Below are positions 1-7,829 of a stretch of DNA of 64,000 nucleotides, piece by piece. A program made the position numbers and the translations under genes. The stretch lies in contig NZ_JAKNQL010000020.1 of NCBI RefSeq assembly GCF_022662375.1, positions 1 through 64,000 on the forward strand. Direction: 5' to 3'. The DNA is from Pseudomonas sp. CROZ-RG-20F-R04-15. GTDB taxonomy: Bacteria > Pseudomonadota > Gammaproteobacteria > Pseudomonadales > Pseudomonadaceae. Position 1 is the stretch's first letter; each line of letters begins with the position of its first letter. Below the pieces are notes generated by a model. That model worked only from the letters and a program-made list of their open reading frames with translations, was not told where the DNA came from and ran no database searches.

Positions 1-160
1 TCCCGGAGGGAGAGGGGACTGAATAGGGGATATTCGGGAATTATGCCGACCTGGTAGTGCATTACCGAATCCATAATCGATAAGGTCTTTCAGGTCGGCG
101 TATAGCGCGAGACACCTCGGTCGGCCCCCTCTCCCTCCGGGAGAGGGCTGGGGTGAGGGT
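1..160 (-). repeat. MITE-like intergenic element, copy A (cut by window edge)
   Basis: The right end carries the arm CCCTCTCCC..GGGAGAGGG followed by CTGGGGTGAGGG. Its reverse complement matches the element at 13452-13617 almost base for base over the outer arms and the inner GCCGACCT/AGGTCGGC pair. The left end runs off the window. No coding capacity is apparent. It lies downstream of phaF. Confidence 0.8.
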
Positions 161-183
161 CAGCTTTAAAACGGCACAAACAA

Positions 184-220
184 AAACGCCCGACCTTCAC
201 AGTCCGGGCGTTTTATTTTG
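184..220 (-). terminator. Rho-independent terminator of phaF
   Basis: A GC-rich inverted repeat (AACGCCCG / CGGGCGTT) is flanked by A and T runs just beyond the phaF stop codon. The T run after the stem on the minus strand fits termination of phaI-phaF; T residues on both sides could make it bidirectional. Confidence 0.8.
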
Positions 221-230
221 CCCTGAAGAA

Positions 231-1154
231 TCAGGACTGACTGGTTGGCGTCGACGGGGTCGATGCAACAGTCGGGGTAGCCACCGGAGTCGGTGCGGCG
301 GCGGAGTTCGACGCGCTTACCGGAGCTGCCGAAGTGGCCGGTTTGGCTGCAGCAGGTGCTGCCGGTTTCGGCGCGGCGGCTTTCGCTGCGGCCGGCTTCT
401 TCACTGCCGGTTTTTTCGCCGCAGCAGGTTTCGCTGCGGGCTTGGCAGCCGGTTTGGCGGCAGCGGTTTTCGCTGCTGGCTTGGCGGCGGGTTTCGCTGC
501 CGTTTTGGCAGCAGGTTTAGCTGCCGGTTTGGCAGCGGCTTTAGCGGCAACCGGTTTGGCTGCTGCTTTGGCTGCTGGCTTGGCGGCAGCGGTTTTGGCT
601 GCAGGCTTGGCCGCTGCTTTTGCTGCGGGTTTAGCCGCTGCTTTTGCCAGTGGCTTGGCCGCCGTTTTAGCAGCAGGTTTGGCCGCCGCAGTTTTCGCTG
701 CAGGCTTGGCAGCAGCAGTTTTCGCCGCCACAGGCTGGGCTTTCAAACCGGTAAGTTTTTCGATCTGCTTGGTCAGTGTGTCGACCTTGCTGTTGAGCGC
801 TTTGACTTCATTGCGGCTCGGTACACCTAGGCGCGAAATCGCGCTGTTCAGGCGCTTGTCAAAGGCCCCTTCCAGCTCGTCCCATTTGCCCAGTGCGCGA
901 TCTTTCACGCCGCTGATGCGCGATTTTGCCGAAGAGGCAGAGTCCTTGGCAGCGTCGACTTTTTTGCCGACTGCGGACTTGGTGAGCTTCTCGGCTTTCT
1001 CGCCGTCTTTGACCAATGTATCGAAGAGTTTGCTGCCGTCAGTGTCGATCTTCGAGTACACGCCTAAACCAGCCAGCCAGATTTTGCGGGAGTAGTCTTC
1101 GACTTTCCCGATCCACGAGCTGCCTTCTTTATCGGTGTTCTTTTTACCAGCCAT
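231..1154 (-). CDS. phaF: PHA granule-associated phasin / nucleoid-binding protein PhaF
   Basis: The 307-residue protein has an N-terminal phasin domain (about residues 12-135) ending in a heptad-like helix, then a long Ala-Lys-Pro tail (about 142-285) with repeated AAKPA/KTAAAKP units resembling histone H1. In the PhaF family the phasin half binds medium-chain-length PHA granules and the basic tail binds DNA, helping granules segregate at division. An AAGGAG ribosome site lies 6 nt before the ATG. It follows phaI on the same strand and shares its IWLAGLG motif, so the two are paralogous in the N-terminal half. The tail ends in a Ser/Thr/Pro-rich stretch. Identification is firm from architecture and neighbours. 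Confidence 0.95.
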   Translation of the reverse strand: MAGKKNTDKEGSSWIGKVEDYSRKIWLAGLGVYSKIDTDGSKLFDTLVKDGEKAEKLTKSAVGKKVDAAKDSASSAKSRISGVKDRALGKWDELEGAFDKRLNSAISRLGVPSRNEVKALNSKVDTLTKQIEKLTGLKAQPVAAKTAAAKPAAKTAAAKPAAKTAAKPLAKAAAKPAAKAAAKPAAKTAAAKPAAKAAAKPVAAKAAAKPAAKPAAKTAAKPAAKPAAKTAAAKPAAKPAAKPAAAKKPAVKKPAAAKAAAPKPAAPAAAKPATSAAPVSASNSAAAPTPVATPTVASTPSTPTSQS

Positions 1155-1164
1155 CCCGTTCTCC

Positions 1165-1587
1165 TTAAGATTTACGCGCGACGCGTTCGAGCAATGCCGT
1201 CAGCTCATCGAGCTTAGCAGAGAGTGTCTCAACGTCATGTTTAGACGGAATGCCGATACGATTCAAGGCGCTTGCGACACGGGAGTCGAACGCCTTCTCG
1301 ACCTTGTCGAGCTGAACTTCGACACGACCTTTGAAAGAACTCACTTCGCTCTTCGCTTCATCGATCTCGGCGTTGGCCGCTTCGAGTTTTTCGGTGACGG
1401 CTTTTTTGCCTTTCTTTTCAACAGTTTGACCAGCCTTGATCAGCTCTTGAAAGTACTCGCTGCCCTCTTGGCCGACCTTGGCGTAGGCACCCAGGCCTGC
1501 CAGCCAGATCTTGCGGGCATAGGATTTGACGTCGCTCAGAGCAGTTGTCGAAGCGTCGATTTTTTTCTTCAAAATTACTTTGGCCAT
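1165..1587 (-). CDS. phaI: PHA granule-associated phasin PhaI
   Basis: This 140-residue protein is essentially one phasin domain, with the same KIWLAGLGAY motif as PhaF and a C-terminal amphipathic helix, but no AKP tail. Phasins coat intracellular polyhydroxyalkanoate granules. The start at MAKVILKKK is preferred over an upstream in-frame Met because GAGGTG lies 6 nt before it and the upstream 20 residues look non-coding. It is first in the phaI-phaF pair, 10 nt upstream of phaF, and is probably cotranscribed. The expected phaC synthase genes are not in the window and would lie to the left. Confidence 0.95.
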   Translation of the reverse strand: MAKVILKKKIDASTTALSDVKSYARKIWLAGLGAYAKVGQEGSEYFQELIKAGQTVEKKGKKAVTEKLEAANAEIDEAKSEVSSFKGRVEVQLDKVEKAFDSRVASALNRIGIPSKHDVETLSAKLDELTALLERVARKS

Positions 1588-1718
1588 GGTGCACCTCACG
1601 CGCAGAAGGTTTGAGGAACTGCCCGCGAAAGTGTCGGGCTCTGGCACAAAGTAGGTAGAAAAATTAGAAACGGCACCCTAACAACTGACATGAACCTCTG
1701 GCCGTACAGAAAACAAAT

Positions 1719-1744
1719 GTGGGAGCGAGCCTGCTCGCTCCCAC
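1719..1744. repeat. REP-type perfect palindrome
   Basis: GTGGGAGCGAG-CCTG-CTCGCTCCCAC is a 26-nt hairpin with 11-bp arms. Unlike the other REP sites here it is a self-complementary single unit rather than a spaced pair. It sits downstream of the gene at 1775-2050 and may end its transcript. Confidence 0.85.
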
Positions 1745-1774
1745 AGGGGATCTCGGGTTACCGAAAAATCGCGA

Positions 1775-2050
1775 TCAGACCAGAGCTTTGTCGAGCGCCT
1801 TCTCGATCTCGGCTTTGATCATGCCGCTCATGGCCGACATCATGATGCCCAGTTCCACATCGACCTTGATCGAATCGTCCGCCACATGCACCGCGCCTTT
1901 CACGCCCGAGCGTTTGAGGTTCAGGGTGTCGCCGGACCATTGCGGCTCCAGGCCATATTGCTCGGAAAGTTTCTGCGCCAGCTTGTCGGCCTTCTCGCGG
2001 GCCGCTTCCTTGCCCAGGTTGTGAGCACGCTCAACAGTGATTTTGGCCAT
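1775..2050 (-). CDS. Polyhydroxyalkanoic acid system family protein
   Basis: A 91-residue acidic/basic protein beginning MAKITVERAHNLG. It matches in length, opening motif and position the small family annotated as PHA-system (granule-region) protein next to phaIF and ubiE in pseudomonads; its biochemical role is not established. The start is set by AGGAGT 8 nt upstream. The C-terminal half is a predicted amphipathic helix (MSAMSGMIKAEIEKALDKAL), which could bind granule surface or protein. It is divergent from ubiE with a 154-nt intergenic region. Confidence 0.85.
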   Translation of the reverse strand: MAKITVERAHNLGKEAAREKADKLAQKLSEQYGLEPQWSGDTLNLKRSGVKGAVHVADDSIKVDVELGIMMSAMSGMIKAEIEKALDKALV

Positions 2051-2204
2051 TGGATGACTCCTGATTTTTAAATGTATGTCGGTAAATCTTGACCGCCGCT
2101 GCGGCAAATCGTCCCGAAGGTGGCCCATCTTACCTTTAGCCATTCCAAGACAAAGCATGGCTTGGGGATTAGAATGTCGCGCATTCTCTTTTGGTGACAG
2201 CGAT

Positions 2205-2975
2205 ATGACTGATCAGCGCAAAGGCAGCGATGCCGAACCCACCACTCACTTCGGCTTCAAAAACGTTCCGGAAAGCCAGAAAGCGGAAAAAGTCGCTGAA
2301 GTTTTCCACTCGGTAGCCGCCAAGTACGACCTGATGAACGACCTTCTGTCGGGCGGCATGCACCGTCTGTGGAAGCGTTTCGCGATCGAACTGTCGGGCG
2401 TGCGCAGCGGTAACCGCGTGCTCGACATCGCCGGCGGTACCGGTGACCTGACCAAAAAATTCTCGCACCTGGTCGGCCCGACCGGTCAGGTGGTCTTGGC
2501 TGACATCAACGAATCCATGCTCAAGGTCGGTCGTGACCGCCTGCTGGATCTGGGTGTTGCCGGCAACGTCGAATTCGTTCAGGCGGACGCGGAAAAACTG
2601 CCGTTCCCGGACAACCATTTCGACTGTGTGACCATCGCCTTCGGCCTCCGCAACGTGACGCATAAAGAAGACGCCCTGCGCTCGATGCTGCGCGTACTCA
2701 AGCCTGGCGGTCGTCTGTTGGTGCTGGAATTCTCCAAACCAACCAACGCGCTGATGTCGAAAGCCTACGACGCCTATTCGTTCGCCTTCATGCCGCTGAT
2801 GGGCAAGCTGATCACCAACGACTCGGAAAGCTATCGCTATCTGGCCGAGTCGATCCGCATGCACCCGAATCAGGAAACCCTGAAGTCGATGATGGTCGAC
2901 GCCGGTTTTGACCGCGTGACCTATCACAACATGACCGCAGGCATCGTTGCCCTGCACCGTGGCATCAAGCCCTGA
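2205..2975 (+). CDS. ubiE: Ubiquinone/menaquinone C-methyltransferase UbiE
   Basis: A 256-residue class I SAM-dependent methyltransferase that adds the C-methyl group to demethylated benzoquinol in ubiquinone synthesis. SAM motif I is DIAGGTGD (residues 74-81), followed by ADAEKLPFPD and the family signature IAFGLRNVTHKEDAL. The start MTDQRKG was chosen because homologous sequence begins there; the 43 residues upstream in frame have no family character. It opens the ubiE-ubiJ-ubiB run; its TGA overlaps the ubiJ ATG by one base (TGATG), so translation is coupled. Confidence 0.96.
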   Translation: MTDQRKGSDAEPTTHFGFKNVPESQKAEKVAEVFHSVAAKYDLMNDLLSGGMHRLWKRFAIELSGVRSGNRVLDIAGGTGDLTKKFSHLVGPTGQVVLADINESMLKVGRDRLLDLGVAGNVEFVQADAEKLPFPDNHFDCVTIAFGLRNVTHKEDALRSMLRVLKPGGRLLVLEFSKPTNALMSKAYDAYSFAFMPLMGKLITNDSESYRYLAESIRMHPNQETLKSMMVDAGFDRVTYHNMTAGIVALHRGIKP

Positions 2976-3598
2976 TGTTGCTCACCGGGCTGCTCGCCAG
3001 CGTTGAACTCGGCCTCAACCGGGTGCTGCGTCTCGACAGCACGGCACTGCCGCGACTGGCGCATTTGACCGGCAAGGTGATTGCCGTCGACTGCCGCAGC
3101 CCGGCGCTGCAACTGTTCATTCTGCCGAGCGAAGAAGGCTTGATGCTGGCGTCGCATTGGGACACCGCTGTCGACTGCACCCTGCGTGCGCCGGCCTCGA
3201 GCCTGATCAAACTGGCCGTGAGCAAAGACAAGACTGCGGTGCTGCACGCCCCGGAAGTCGAGCTCGATGGCGACAGCGGCGTGCTGCTGGAGCTGGCCGG
3301 TGTGCTGCAAGACCTTGAGCTGGACTGGGAGTACGAACTCTCGCGCTGGCTCGGTCCGGTCGCCACGCAATTGATTGGCGGTCACCTGCGCAGCCGCGCG
3401 CGCTGGTATCAACAAGGATTTGCCAGCCTTAACCAGAACCTCGCCGAATACCTCGCCGAAGAATCGCGCACCCTCGTTGGGCAGCGCGAAGCCGAAGCGC
3501 GGTTCAGCGAACTGGACCGGATCAAACTTGATCTGGAACGTCTCGAGGCGCGTTTCGAGCGCCTTTCCCGATCCCTCGACCCAAGCGATAACGCATGA
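2975..3598 (+). CDS. ubiJ: Ubiquinone biosynthesis accessory factor UbiJ
   Basis: A 207-residue protein with an SCP2-like lipid-binding N-terminal domain (about residues 1-110) and a C-terminal helical/coiled-coil segment (about 150-200, LDRIKLDLERLEARFERL). UbiJ is a scaffold of the soluble Ubi complex that binds the hydrophobic ubiquinone intermediates. It starts within the ubiE stop codon and its own stop overlaps the ubiB ATG (ATGA), the conserved ubiEJB arrangement of gammaproteobacteria. Confidence 0.93.
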   Translation: MLLTGLLASVELGLNRVLRLDSTALPRLAHLTGKVIAVDCRSPALQLFILPSEEGLMLASHWDTAVDCTLRAPASSLIKLAVSKDKTAVLHAPEVELDGDSGVLLELAGVLQDLELDWEYELSRWLGPVATQLIGGHLRSRARWYQQGFASLNQNLAEYLAEESRTLVGQREAEARFSELDRIKLDLERLEARFERLSRSLDPSDNA

Positions 3599-5199
3599 AG
3601 CTGCTTGCCGTCCGCCGTCTGTTGCGCATCCAGCGCGTCGTGATCCGCTACCGCCTCGATGACCTGCTGTTCGATCTGCCGTTGCCGTGGTTCCTTCTGG
3701 CGCTGCGCTATGTGCTGCCGTGGCGCTGGTTCCCGCGCAAGCCGCTGGATCTGAGTCGGGGTGCGCGTTTGCGCCTGGCCTTGCAGGATCTCGGGCCGAT
3801 TTTCATCAAGTTCGGGCAGATTCTTTCGACCCGCCGCGACTTGCTGCCGGAAGACATCGCCGATGAGCTGATGCTGTTGCAGGACCGCGTGCCGCCGTTC
3901 GACTCGCAGCTGTCGATCAAGCTGATTGAAGAGCAGCTCGGCAAGAAAATCAGCGACGTGTTCAGCCGTTTCGACGTCGAACCGCTGGCCTCGGCCTCGG
4001 TGGCGCAGGTGCATGCCGCGCAGTTGAAAACCGGCGAAGAAGTCGTGGTCAAAGTGATCCGCCCGGGCCTGAAGCCGATCATCGCGCAGGATCTGGCGTG
4101 GCTGTTCATCCTCGCCCGCGCCGCCGAAAAGCTCTCGGCCGACGCGCGTCTGCTGCACCCGGTCGATGTGGTCCAGGACTACGAAAAAACCATCTACGAC
4201 GAACTGGATCTGCTACGCGAAGCGGCCAACGCCAGCCAGTTGAAGCGCAACTTCGAAGGTTCGCCGCTGCTCTACGTGCCGCAGGTCTACTGGGACTGGT
4301 GCCGGCCGAAAGTGCTGGTGATGGAGCGCATCTACGGCATTCAGGTGACGGATCTGGCGACCCTCGCCGACCAGCGCACCGACATGAAAATGCTCGCCGA
4401 ACGCGGCGTGGAGATCTTCTTCACTCAGGTGTTCCGCGACAGTTTCTTCCATGCCGACATGCATCCTGGCAACATCTTCGTCAGCACCGTCAATCCGTGG
4501 AGCCCGCAATACATTGCGATCGACTGCGGCATCGTCGGCAGCCTGACTCCGGAAGACCAGGACTATCTGGCGCGCAACCTGTTCGCCTTCTTCAAGCGTG
4601 ACTACCGTCGTGTGGCGCAATTGCACATCGATTCGGGTTGGGTGCCGGCGGAAACCAAACTCAACGAATTCGAAGCGGCGATCCGCACCGTGTGCGAACC
4701 GATCTTCGAAAAACCGTTAAAAGATATTTCATTTGGCCAGGTGCTGATGCGCCTGTTCCAGACCGCACGGCGCTTCAACATGGAAGTGCAGCCGCAACTG
4801 GTGCTGCTGCAAAAGACCCTGCTGAACATCGAAGGCCTTGGCCGTCAGCTGTACCCGGACCTGGATCTGTGGAACACCGCGCAGCCGTTTCTGGAGCGCT
4901 GGATGCGCGAGCGCGTCAGCCCGAAAGCCTTGCTCGGCAACGTGCAGAGCCAGTTCGAACAACTGCCGCACCTGGCGAATATGGCCCGCGATCTGCTCGA
5001 ACGCATGTCCCAGCCACACGCTTACGACCCGCCGCCACCGTGGCATAAACGCAAGGACGACTGGTTCCTGCGCCTGCTCGGTTGCGCGCATCTGGCCGGC
5101 GGGGTGATCCTCGCCCTCGGTGGCCCGCTGCACGAATTGGGACATTGGCCGGCGGGAATCATGGTGGCAGTCGGCTTGTATCTGGTCGTTCGCCGATAG
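3595..5199 (+). CDS. ubiB: Atypical kinase/ATPase UbiB of ubiquinone synthesis
   Basis: The 534-residue protein has the ABC1/ADCK/UbiB signatures: KFGQ at 72-75, the Ala/Ser nucleotide loop SASVAQVHAA around 133-142, the conserved Lys in VVVKV (153), the HADMHPGN catalytic loop (286-293) and IDCG (309-312) in the DFG position. Two C-terminal hydrophobic segments (about 490-534) anchor it to the inner membrane. It supports ubiquinone biosynthesis as an ATPase rather than as a classical protein kinase. It overlaps ubiJ by 4 nt and ends the Ubi gene set; hisI follows after 80 nt. Confidence 0.95.
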   Translation: MKLLAVRRLLRIQRVVIRYRLDDLLFDLPLPWFLLALRYVLPWRWFPRKPLDLSRGARLRLALQDLGPIFIKFGQILSTRRDLLPEDIADELMLLQDRVPPFDSQLSIKLIEEQLGKKISDVFSRFDVEPLASASVAQVHAAQLKTGEEVVVKVIRPGLKPIIAQDLAWLFILARAAEKLSADARLLHPVDVVQDYEKTIYDELDLLREAANASQLKRNFEGSPLLYVPQVYWDWCRPKVLVMERIYGIQVTDLATLADQRTDMKMLAERGVEIFFTQVFRDSFFHADMHPGNIFVSTVNPWSPQYIAIDCGIVGSLTPEDQDYLARNLFAFFKRDYRRVAQLHIDSGWVPAETKLNEFEAAIRTVCEPIFEKPLKDISFGQVLMRLFQTARRFNMEVQPQLVLLQKTLLNIEGLGRQLYPDLDLWNTAQPFLERWMRERVSPKALLGNVQSQFEQLPHLANMARDLLERMSQPHAYDPPPPWHKRKDDWFLRLLGCAHLAGGVILALGGPLHELGHWPAGIMVAVGLYLVVRR

Positions 5200-5279
5200 C
5201 CAGTTTCGTGATCGGCTGGCACACTGTTTCAACGCCTGAACCCGACTATTGAAGTGTGGGTTCGCTGTCGGAGTCGAAG

Positions 5280-5672
5280 ATGAAAAACTGGCTGGACGAG
5301 ATCAAGTGGGACGCTGATGGCCTGGTGCCGGCGATAGCCCAGGATCACAAGACCGGACGCGTGCTGATGATGGCCTGGATGAACCGCGAAGCGCTCGAAC
5401 TGACCGCTGCGGAAAACCGTGCAATCTACTGGTCACGTTCCCGTGGCAAGCTGTGGCGCAAGGGCGAAGAGTCCGGCCATGTACAGACCTTGCATGAAAT
5501 GCGTCTGGACTGTGACGCCGACGTGATCATCCTGATGGTTGAACAGATTGGCGACATCGCTTGCCATACCGGCCGTCAAAGCTGCTTTTACCGCGTTTTC
5601 GAAAACGGCGACTGGAAAACCGTCGACCCGGTTCTGAAAGACCCGCACGCTATCTATTCCGCAGGACAATAG
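5280..5672 (+). CDS. hisI: Phosphoribosyl-AMP cyclohydrolase HisI
   Basis: A 130-residue single-domain enzyme for the third step of histidine synthesis, opening the purine ring of PR-AMP. It carries the family residues LDCDAD (Mg site) and CHTGRQSC (Zn cysteines), and the WSRSRGKLWRKGEESGH segment. The start MKNWLDEIKW was chosen over a Met 8 codons upstream because a weak CGGAG lies before it and homologues begin there. The stop codon TAG lies at the edge of the inverted-repeat element that separates it from hisE. Confidence 0.95.
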   Translation: MKNWLDEIKWDADGLVPAIAQDHKTGRVLMMAWMNREALELTAAENRAIYWSRSRGKLWRKGEESGHVQTLHEMRLDCDADVIILMVEQIGDIACHTGRQSCFYRVFENGDWKTVDPVLKDPHAIYSAGQ

Positions 5673-5938
5673 GATGTGTCATCAGTCATTTACTGAGCTG
5701 CGTTGCCGGCTGAAAGCGCGCCAGGCAAGGCGCAGGCCGCCGGGAATGTCTTTTCCTTCCCAAGGACTGCAACGCAGCATGGCGCGCTTTCAGCCGACAA
5801 CCCGAAGGGCCGGGCCTGATTTTGTGCAGGGCTGCGTTACTCGTCGTTTATTTGAAATGCCAAACCACACTCCTCGCGCCTTGCCCTGCACAAAATCAGG
5901 CTCCGGCGCAGCTCAGGAAATGACTGATGACACATCCT
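5671..5938. mobile_element. 268-bp element with 32-bp terminal inverted repeats between hisI and hisE
   Basis: The two ends (5671-5702 and 5907-5938) are reverse complements with one mismatch in 32 bases. Inside are two further inverted pairs: 5705-5721 with 5780-5796, and 5812-5831 with 5882-5901. Folded as DNA or RNA this gives an outer stem with two side hairpins. There is no transposase and the only reading frame through it (5674-5949) has no family character. It looks like a non-autonomous MITE inserted exactly at the hisI stop codon. Target-site duplication is not obvious. Confidence 0.75.
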
Positions 5939-5941
5939 CCC

Positions 5942-6274
5942 ATGAGTGACACCCTGACCCGCCTGGCCGAAGTGCTCGAAGAGCGCAAAGGCGCAGCCGC
6001 CGACAGCTCATATGTAGCTAGTCTGTATCACAAGGGTTTGAACAAGATTCTGGAGAAAGTCGGCGAAGAGTCGGTCGAAACCATTATTGCCGCCAAGGAC
6101 GCCGCCATCAGCGGCGACTGCAGCGACGTGATCTACGAGACCGCTGACCTGTGGTTCCACAGCATGGTCATGCTCGCCCAACTGGGGCAGCATCCGCAGG
6201 CCGTGCTGGATGAACTGGATCGTCGCTTCGGACTGTCCGGACACGCCGAGAAAGCCTCGCGTCCGTCCGCCTGA
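5942..6274 (+). CDS. hisE: Phosphoribosyl-ATP pyrophosphatase HisE
   Basis: A 110-residue helical pyrophosphohydrolase for step two of histidine synthesis. It carries the MazG-like acidic motif (EKVGEESVETIIAAKD, about residues 37-52) and the later ETADLWFH. I take MSDTLTRL as the family start, but no Shine-Dalgarno precedes it; an in-frame ATG five codons upstream (5927) lies inside the terminal repeat of the preceding element and has AGGAA 7 nt before it, so the element may supply the working start. It is normally adjacent to hisI; here 269 nt separate them. Confidence 0.93.
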   Translation: MSDTLTRLAEVLEERKGAAADSSYVASLYHKGLNKILEKVGEESVETIIAAKDAAISGDCSDVIYETADLWFHSMVMLAQLGQHPQAVLDELDRRFGLSGHAEKASRPSA

Positions 6275-6299
6275 ACAACTATTAGAGAGGAACAGCAAC

Positions 6300-6581
6300 A
6301 TGGGCATTTTTGACTGGAAACACTGGATCGTCATTCTGGTTGTCGTGGTGCTGGTGTTCGGCACCAAGAAACTGAAAAACCTCGGCACCGACGTCGGCGA
6401 ATCGATCAAGGGCTTCCGTAAAGCCATGAACGACGACGAAAAACCGGCCGCTGATCCAACCGTTACGCCTGCGCAACCGGTGCCACCGGTTCAGCCGCAA
6501 GCCACCGCTCAGGCCAATCCGCCGCACACCATCGACGTGCAGGCGCAGAAAGTCGAAGAGCCGATCCGCAAAGACGTGTGA
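6300..6581 (+). CDS. tatA: Sec-independent translocase subunit TatA
   Basis: A 93-residue protein: short N-terminal segment, one transmembrane helix (about residues 7-20, WIVILVVVVLVFG), the hinge and amphipathic helix KKLKNLGTDVGESIKGFRKAM, then a Pro/Ala-rich cytoplasmic tail. TatA oligomers form the pore for folded twin-arginine substrates. A strong GAGAGGAA site lies upstream. It is first of tatABC, 25 nt after hisE. Confidence 0.95.
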   Translation: MGIFDWKHWIVILVVVVLVFGTKKLKNLGTDVGESIKGFRKAMNDDEKPAADPTVTPAQPVPPVQPQATAQANPPHTIDVQAQKVEEPIRKDV

Positions 6582-6591
6582 GCACTGACTA

Positions 6592-7041
6592 ATGTTTGGT
6601 ATCAGCTTCTCTGAACTGCTGCTCGTCGGACTCGTGGCCCTGCTGGTGCTGGGTCCCGAGCGTCTGCCGGGCGCTGCGCGCACCGCTGGCCTGTGGGTCG
6701 GACGGCTGAAGCGCAGCTTCAACGCGATCAAACAGGAAGTTGAACGTGAAATCGGTGCCGACGAGATCCGTCGGCAACTGCACAACGAGCACATTCTGTC
6801 GCTGGAGCAGGAGGCGCGGAAGATTTTCAGCCCGGTTCAGCAAGAGCCGACGCCGGTTGAGCATGTGGGCGAGCAGACGATTAATGCGCCAACCGCGCCC
6901 GCTGCACCTGCACCTGCTGCCGCTGTAGCGCCGACAGAACCAGTGCCCGCTACTGACACTTCAGTTGAACATGTAGCTCCAACTGCCGCGCCGATCACAC
7001 CAGCGCCTCAAGACTCCACTCTGCCGCCGCGAGCCCCATGA
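6592..7041 (+). CDS. tatB: Sec-independent translocase subunit TatB
   Basis: A 149-residue relative of TatA with the TatB-specific Glu in the membrane helix (MFGISFSELLLVGLVALLVLGP), a longer amphipathic helix and a Pro/Ala/Thr-rich tail from about residue 85. With TatC it forms the receptor for twin-arginine signal peptides at the inner membrane. It begins 10 nt after tatA and its stop overlaps the tatC ATG (ATGA). Confidence 0.95.
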   Translation: MFGISFSELLLVGLVALLVLGPERLPGAARTAGLWVGRLKRSFNAIKQEVEREIGADEIRRQLHNEHILSLEQEARKIFSPVQQEPTPVEHVGEQTINAPTAPAAPAPAAAVAPTEPVPATDTSVEHVAPTAAPITPAPQDSTLPPRAP

Positions 7042-7829
7042 GCGATCTCCCCGAAAACGACCAGCACATGCCGCTGGTTTCGCACCTCACCGAGTTGCGC
7101 ACCCGCCTGCTGCGTTGTGTGGCGGCGATCTTCATCATCTTCGCCGGGCTGTTTGCGTTCACCCAGCAGATCTACACCTTCGTCTCGACGCCGCTGCGCC
7201 AGTACCTGCCGGTCGGCGCGACGATGATCGCCACCGACGTGTCATCGCCGTTCCTGACGCCGCTGAAACTGACGATGATGGTCTCGCTGTTCCTCGCGAT
7301 CCCGGTGATCCTGCATCAGATCTGGGGCTTCATCGCGCCGGGCCTGTACAAGCATGAGAAGCGCATCGCGGTGCCGTTGCTGGTCTCCAGCATTCTGCTG
7401 TTCTACACCGGCATGGCGTTCGCCTATTACTTCGTGTTCCCGCTGATCTTCAAGTTCTTCGCTGCAGCTACCCCGGCCGGCGTGGAAATGATGACCGACA
7501 TTGCCAGTTACCTCGATTTCGTCATGACGCTGTTCTTCGCCTTCGGCGTGGCGTTCGAGATCCCGGTGGCCGTGGTGCTGCTGGTATGGGTCGGCGTGGT
7601 CGACGTCAAATACCTGAAGAAGATCCGCCCGTACGTGATCATCGGCTGCTTCGTGGTCGGCATGATCCTCACGCCGCCGGATATCTTCTCGCAGACCCTG
7701 CTGGCCGTGCCGATGTGGATGCTGTTTGAAATCGGCATTCTGTTCGGTGGCTTGATCAGCAAGCGCGAACGTCCGGACGAGAACCCGGCCGACGACCACA
7801 ACGACCAGCCGCCAGCGACCCAGGCATGA
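7038..7829 (+). CDS. tatC: Sec-independent translocase subunit TatC
   Basis: A 263-residue polytopic protein with six predicted transmembrane helices and the family signatures HLTELRTRLLR near the N-terminus, the P..F..PLK loop and F..GV.FEIPV in the middle. It recognises the twin-arginine signal. The C-terminal tail is short, charged and cytoplasmic. It overlaps tatB by 4 nt and rsmE by 4 nt. Confidence 0.96.
   Translation: MSDLPENDQHMPLVSHLTELRTRLLRCVAAIFIIFAGLFAFTQQIYTFVSTPLRQYLPVGATMIATDVSSPFLTPLKLTMMVSLFLAIPVILHQIWGFIAPGLYKHEKRIAVPLLVSSILLFYTGMAFAYYFVFPLIFKFFAAATPAGVEMMTDIASYLDFVMTLFFAFGVAFEIPVAVVLLVWVGVVDVKYLKKIRPYVIIGCFVVGMILTPPDIFSQTLLAVPMWMLFEIGILFGGLISKRERPDENPADDHNDQPPATQA

Noticed and set aside
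334..1095. Plus-strand 253-residue frame rich in Ala/Gly/Leu opposite phaF
   Set aside because: It is the antisense shadow of the AKP-coding repeats; phaF has a ribosome site, family domains and a terminator.
5674..5949. 91-residue frame through the element between hisI and hisE
   Set aside because: It runs across inverted repeats, has no ribosome site and resembles no family.
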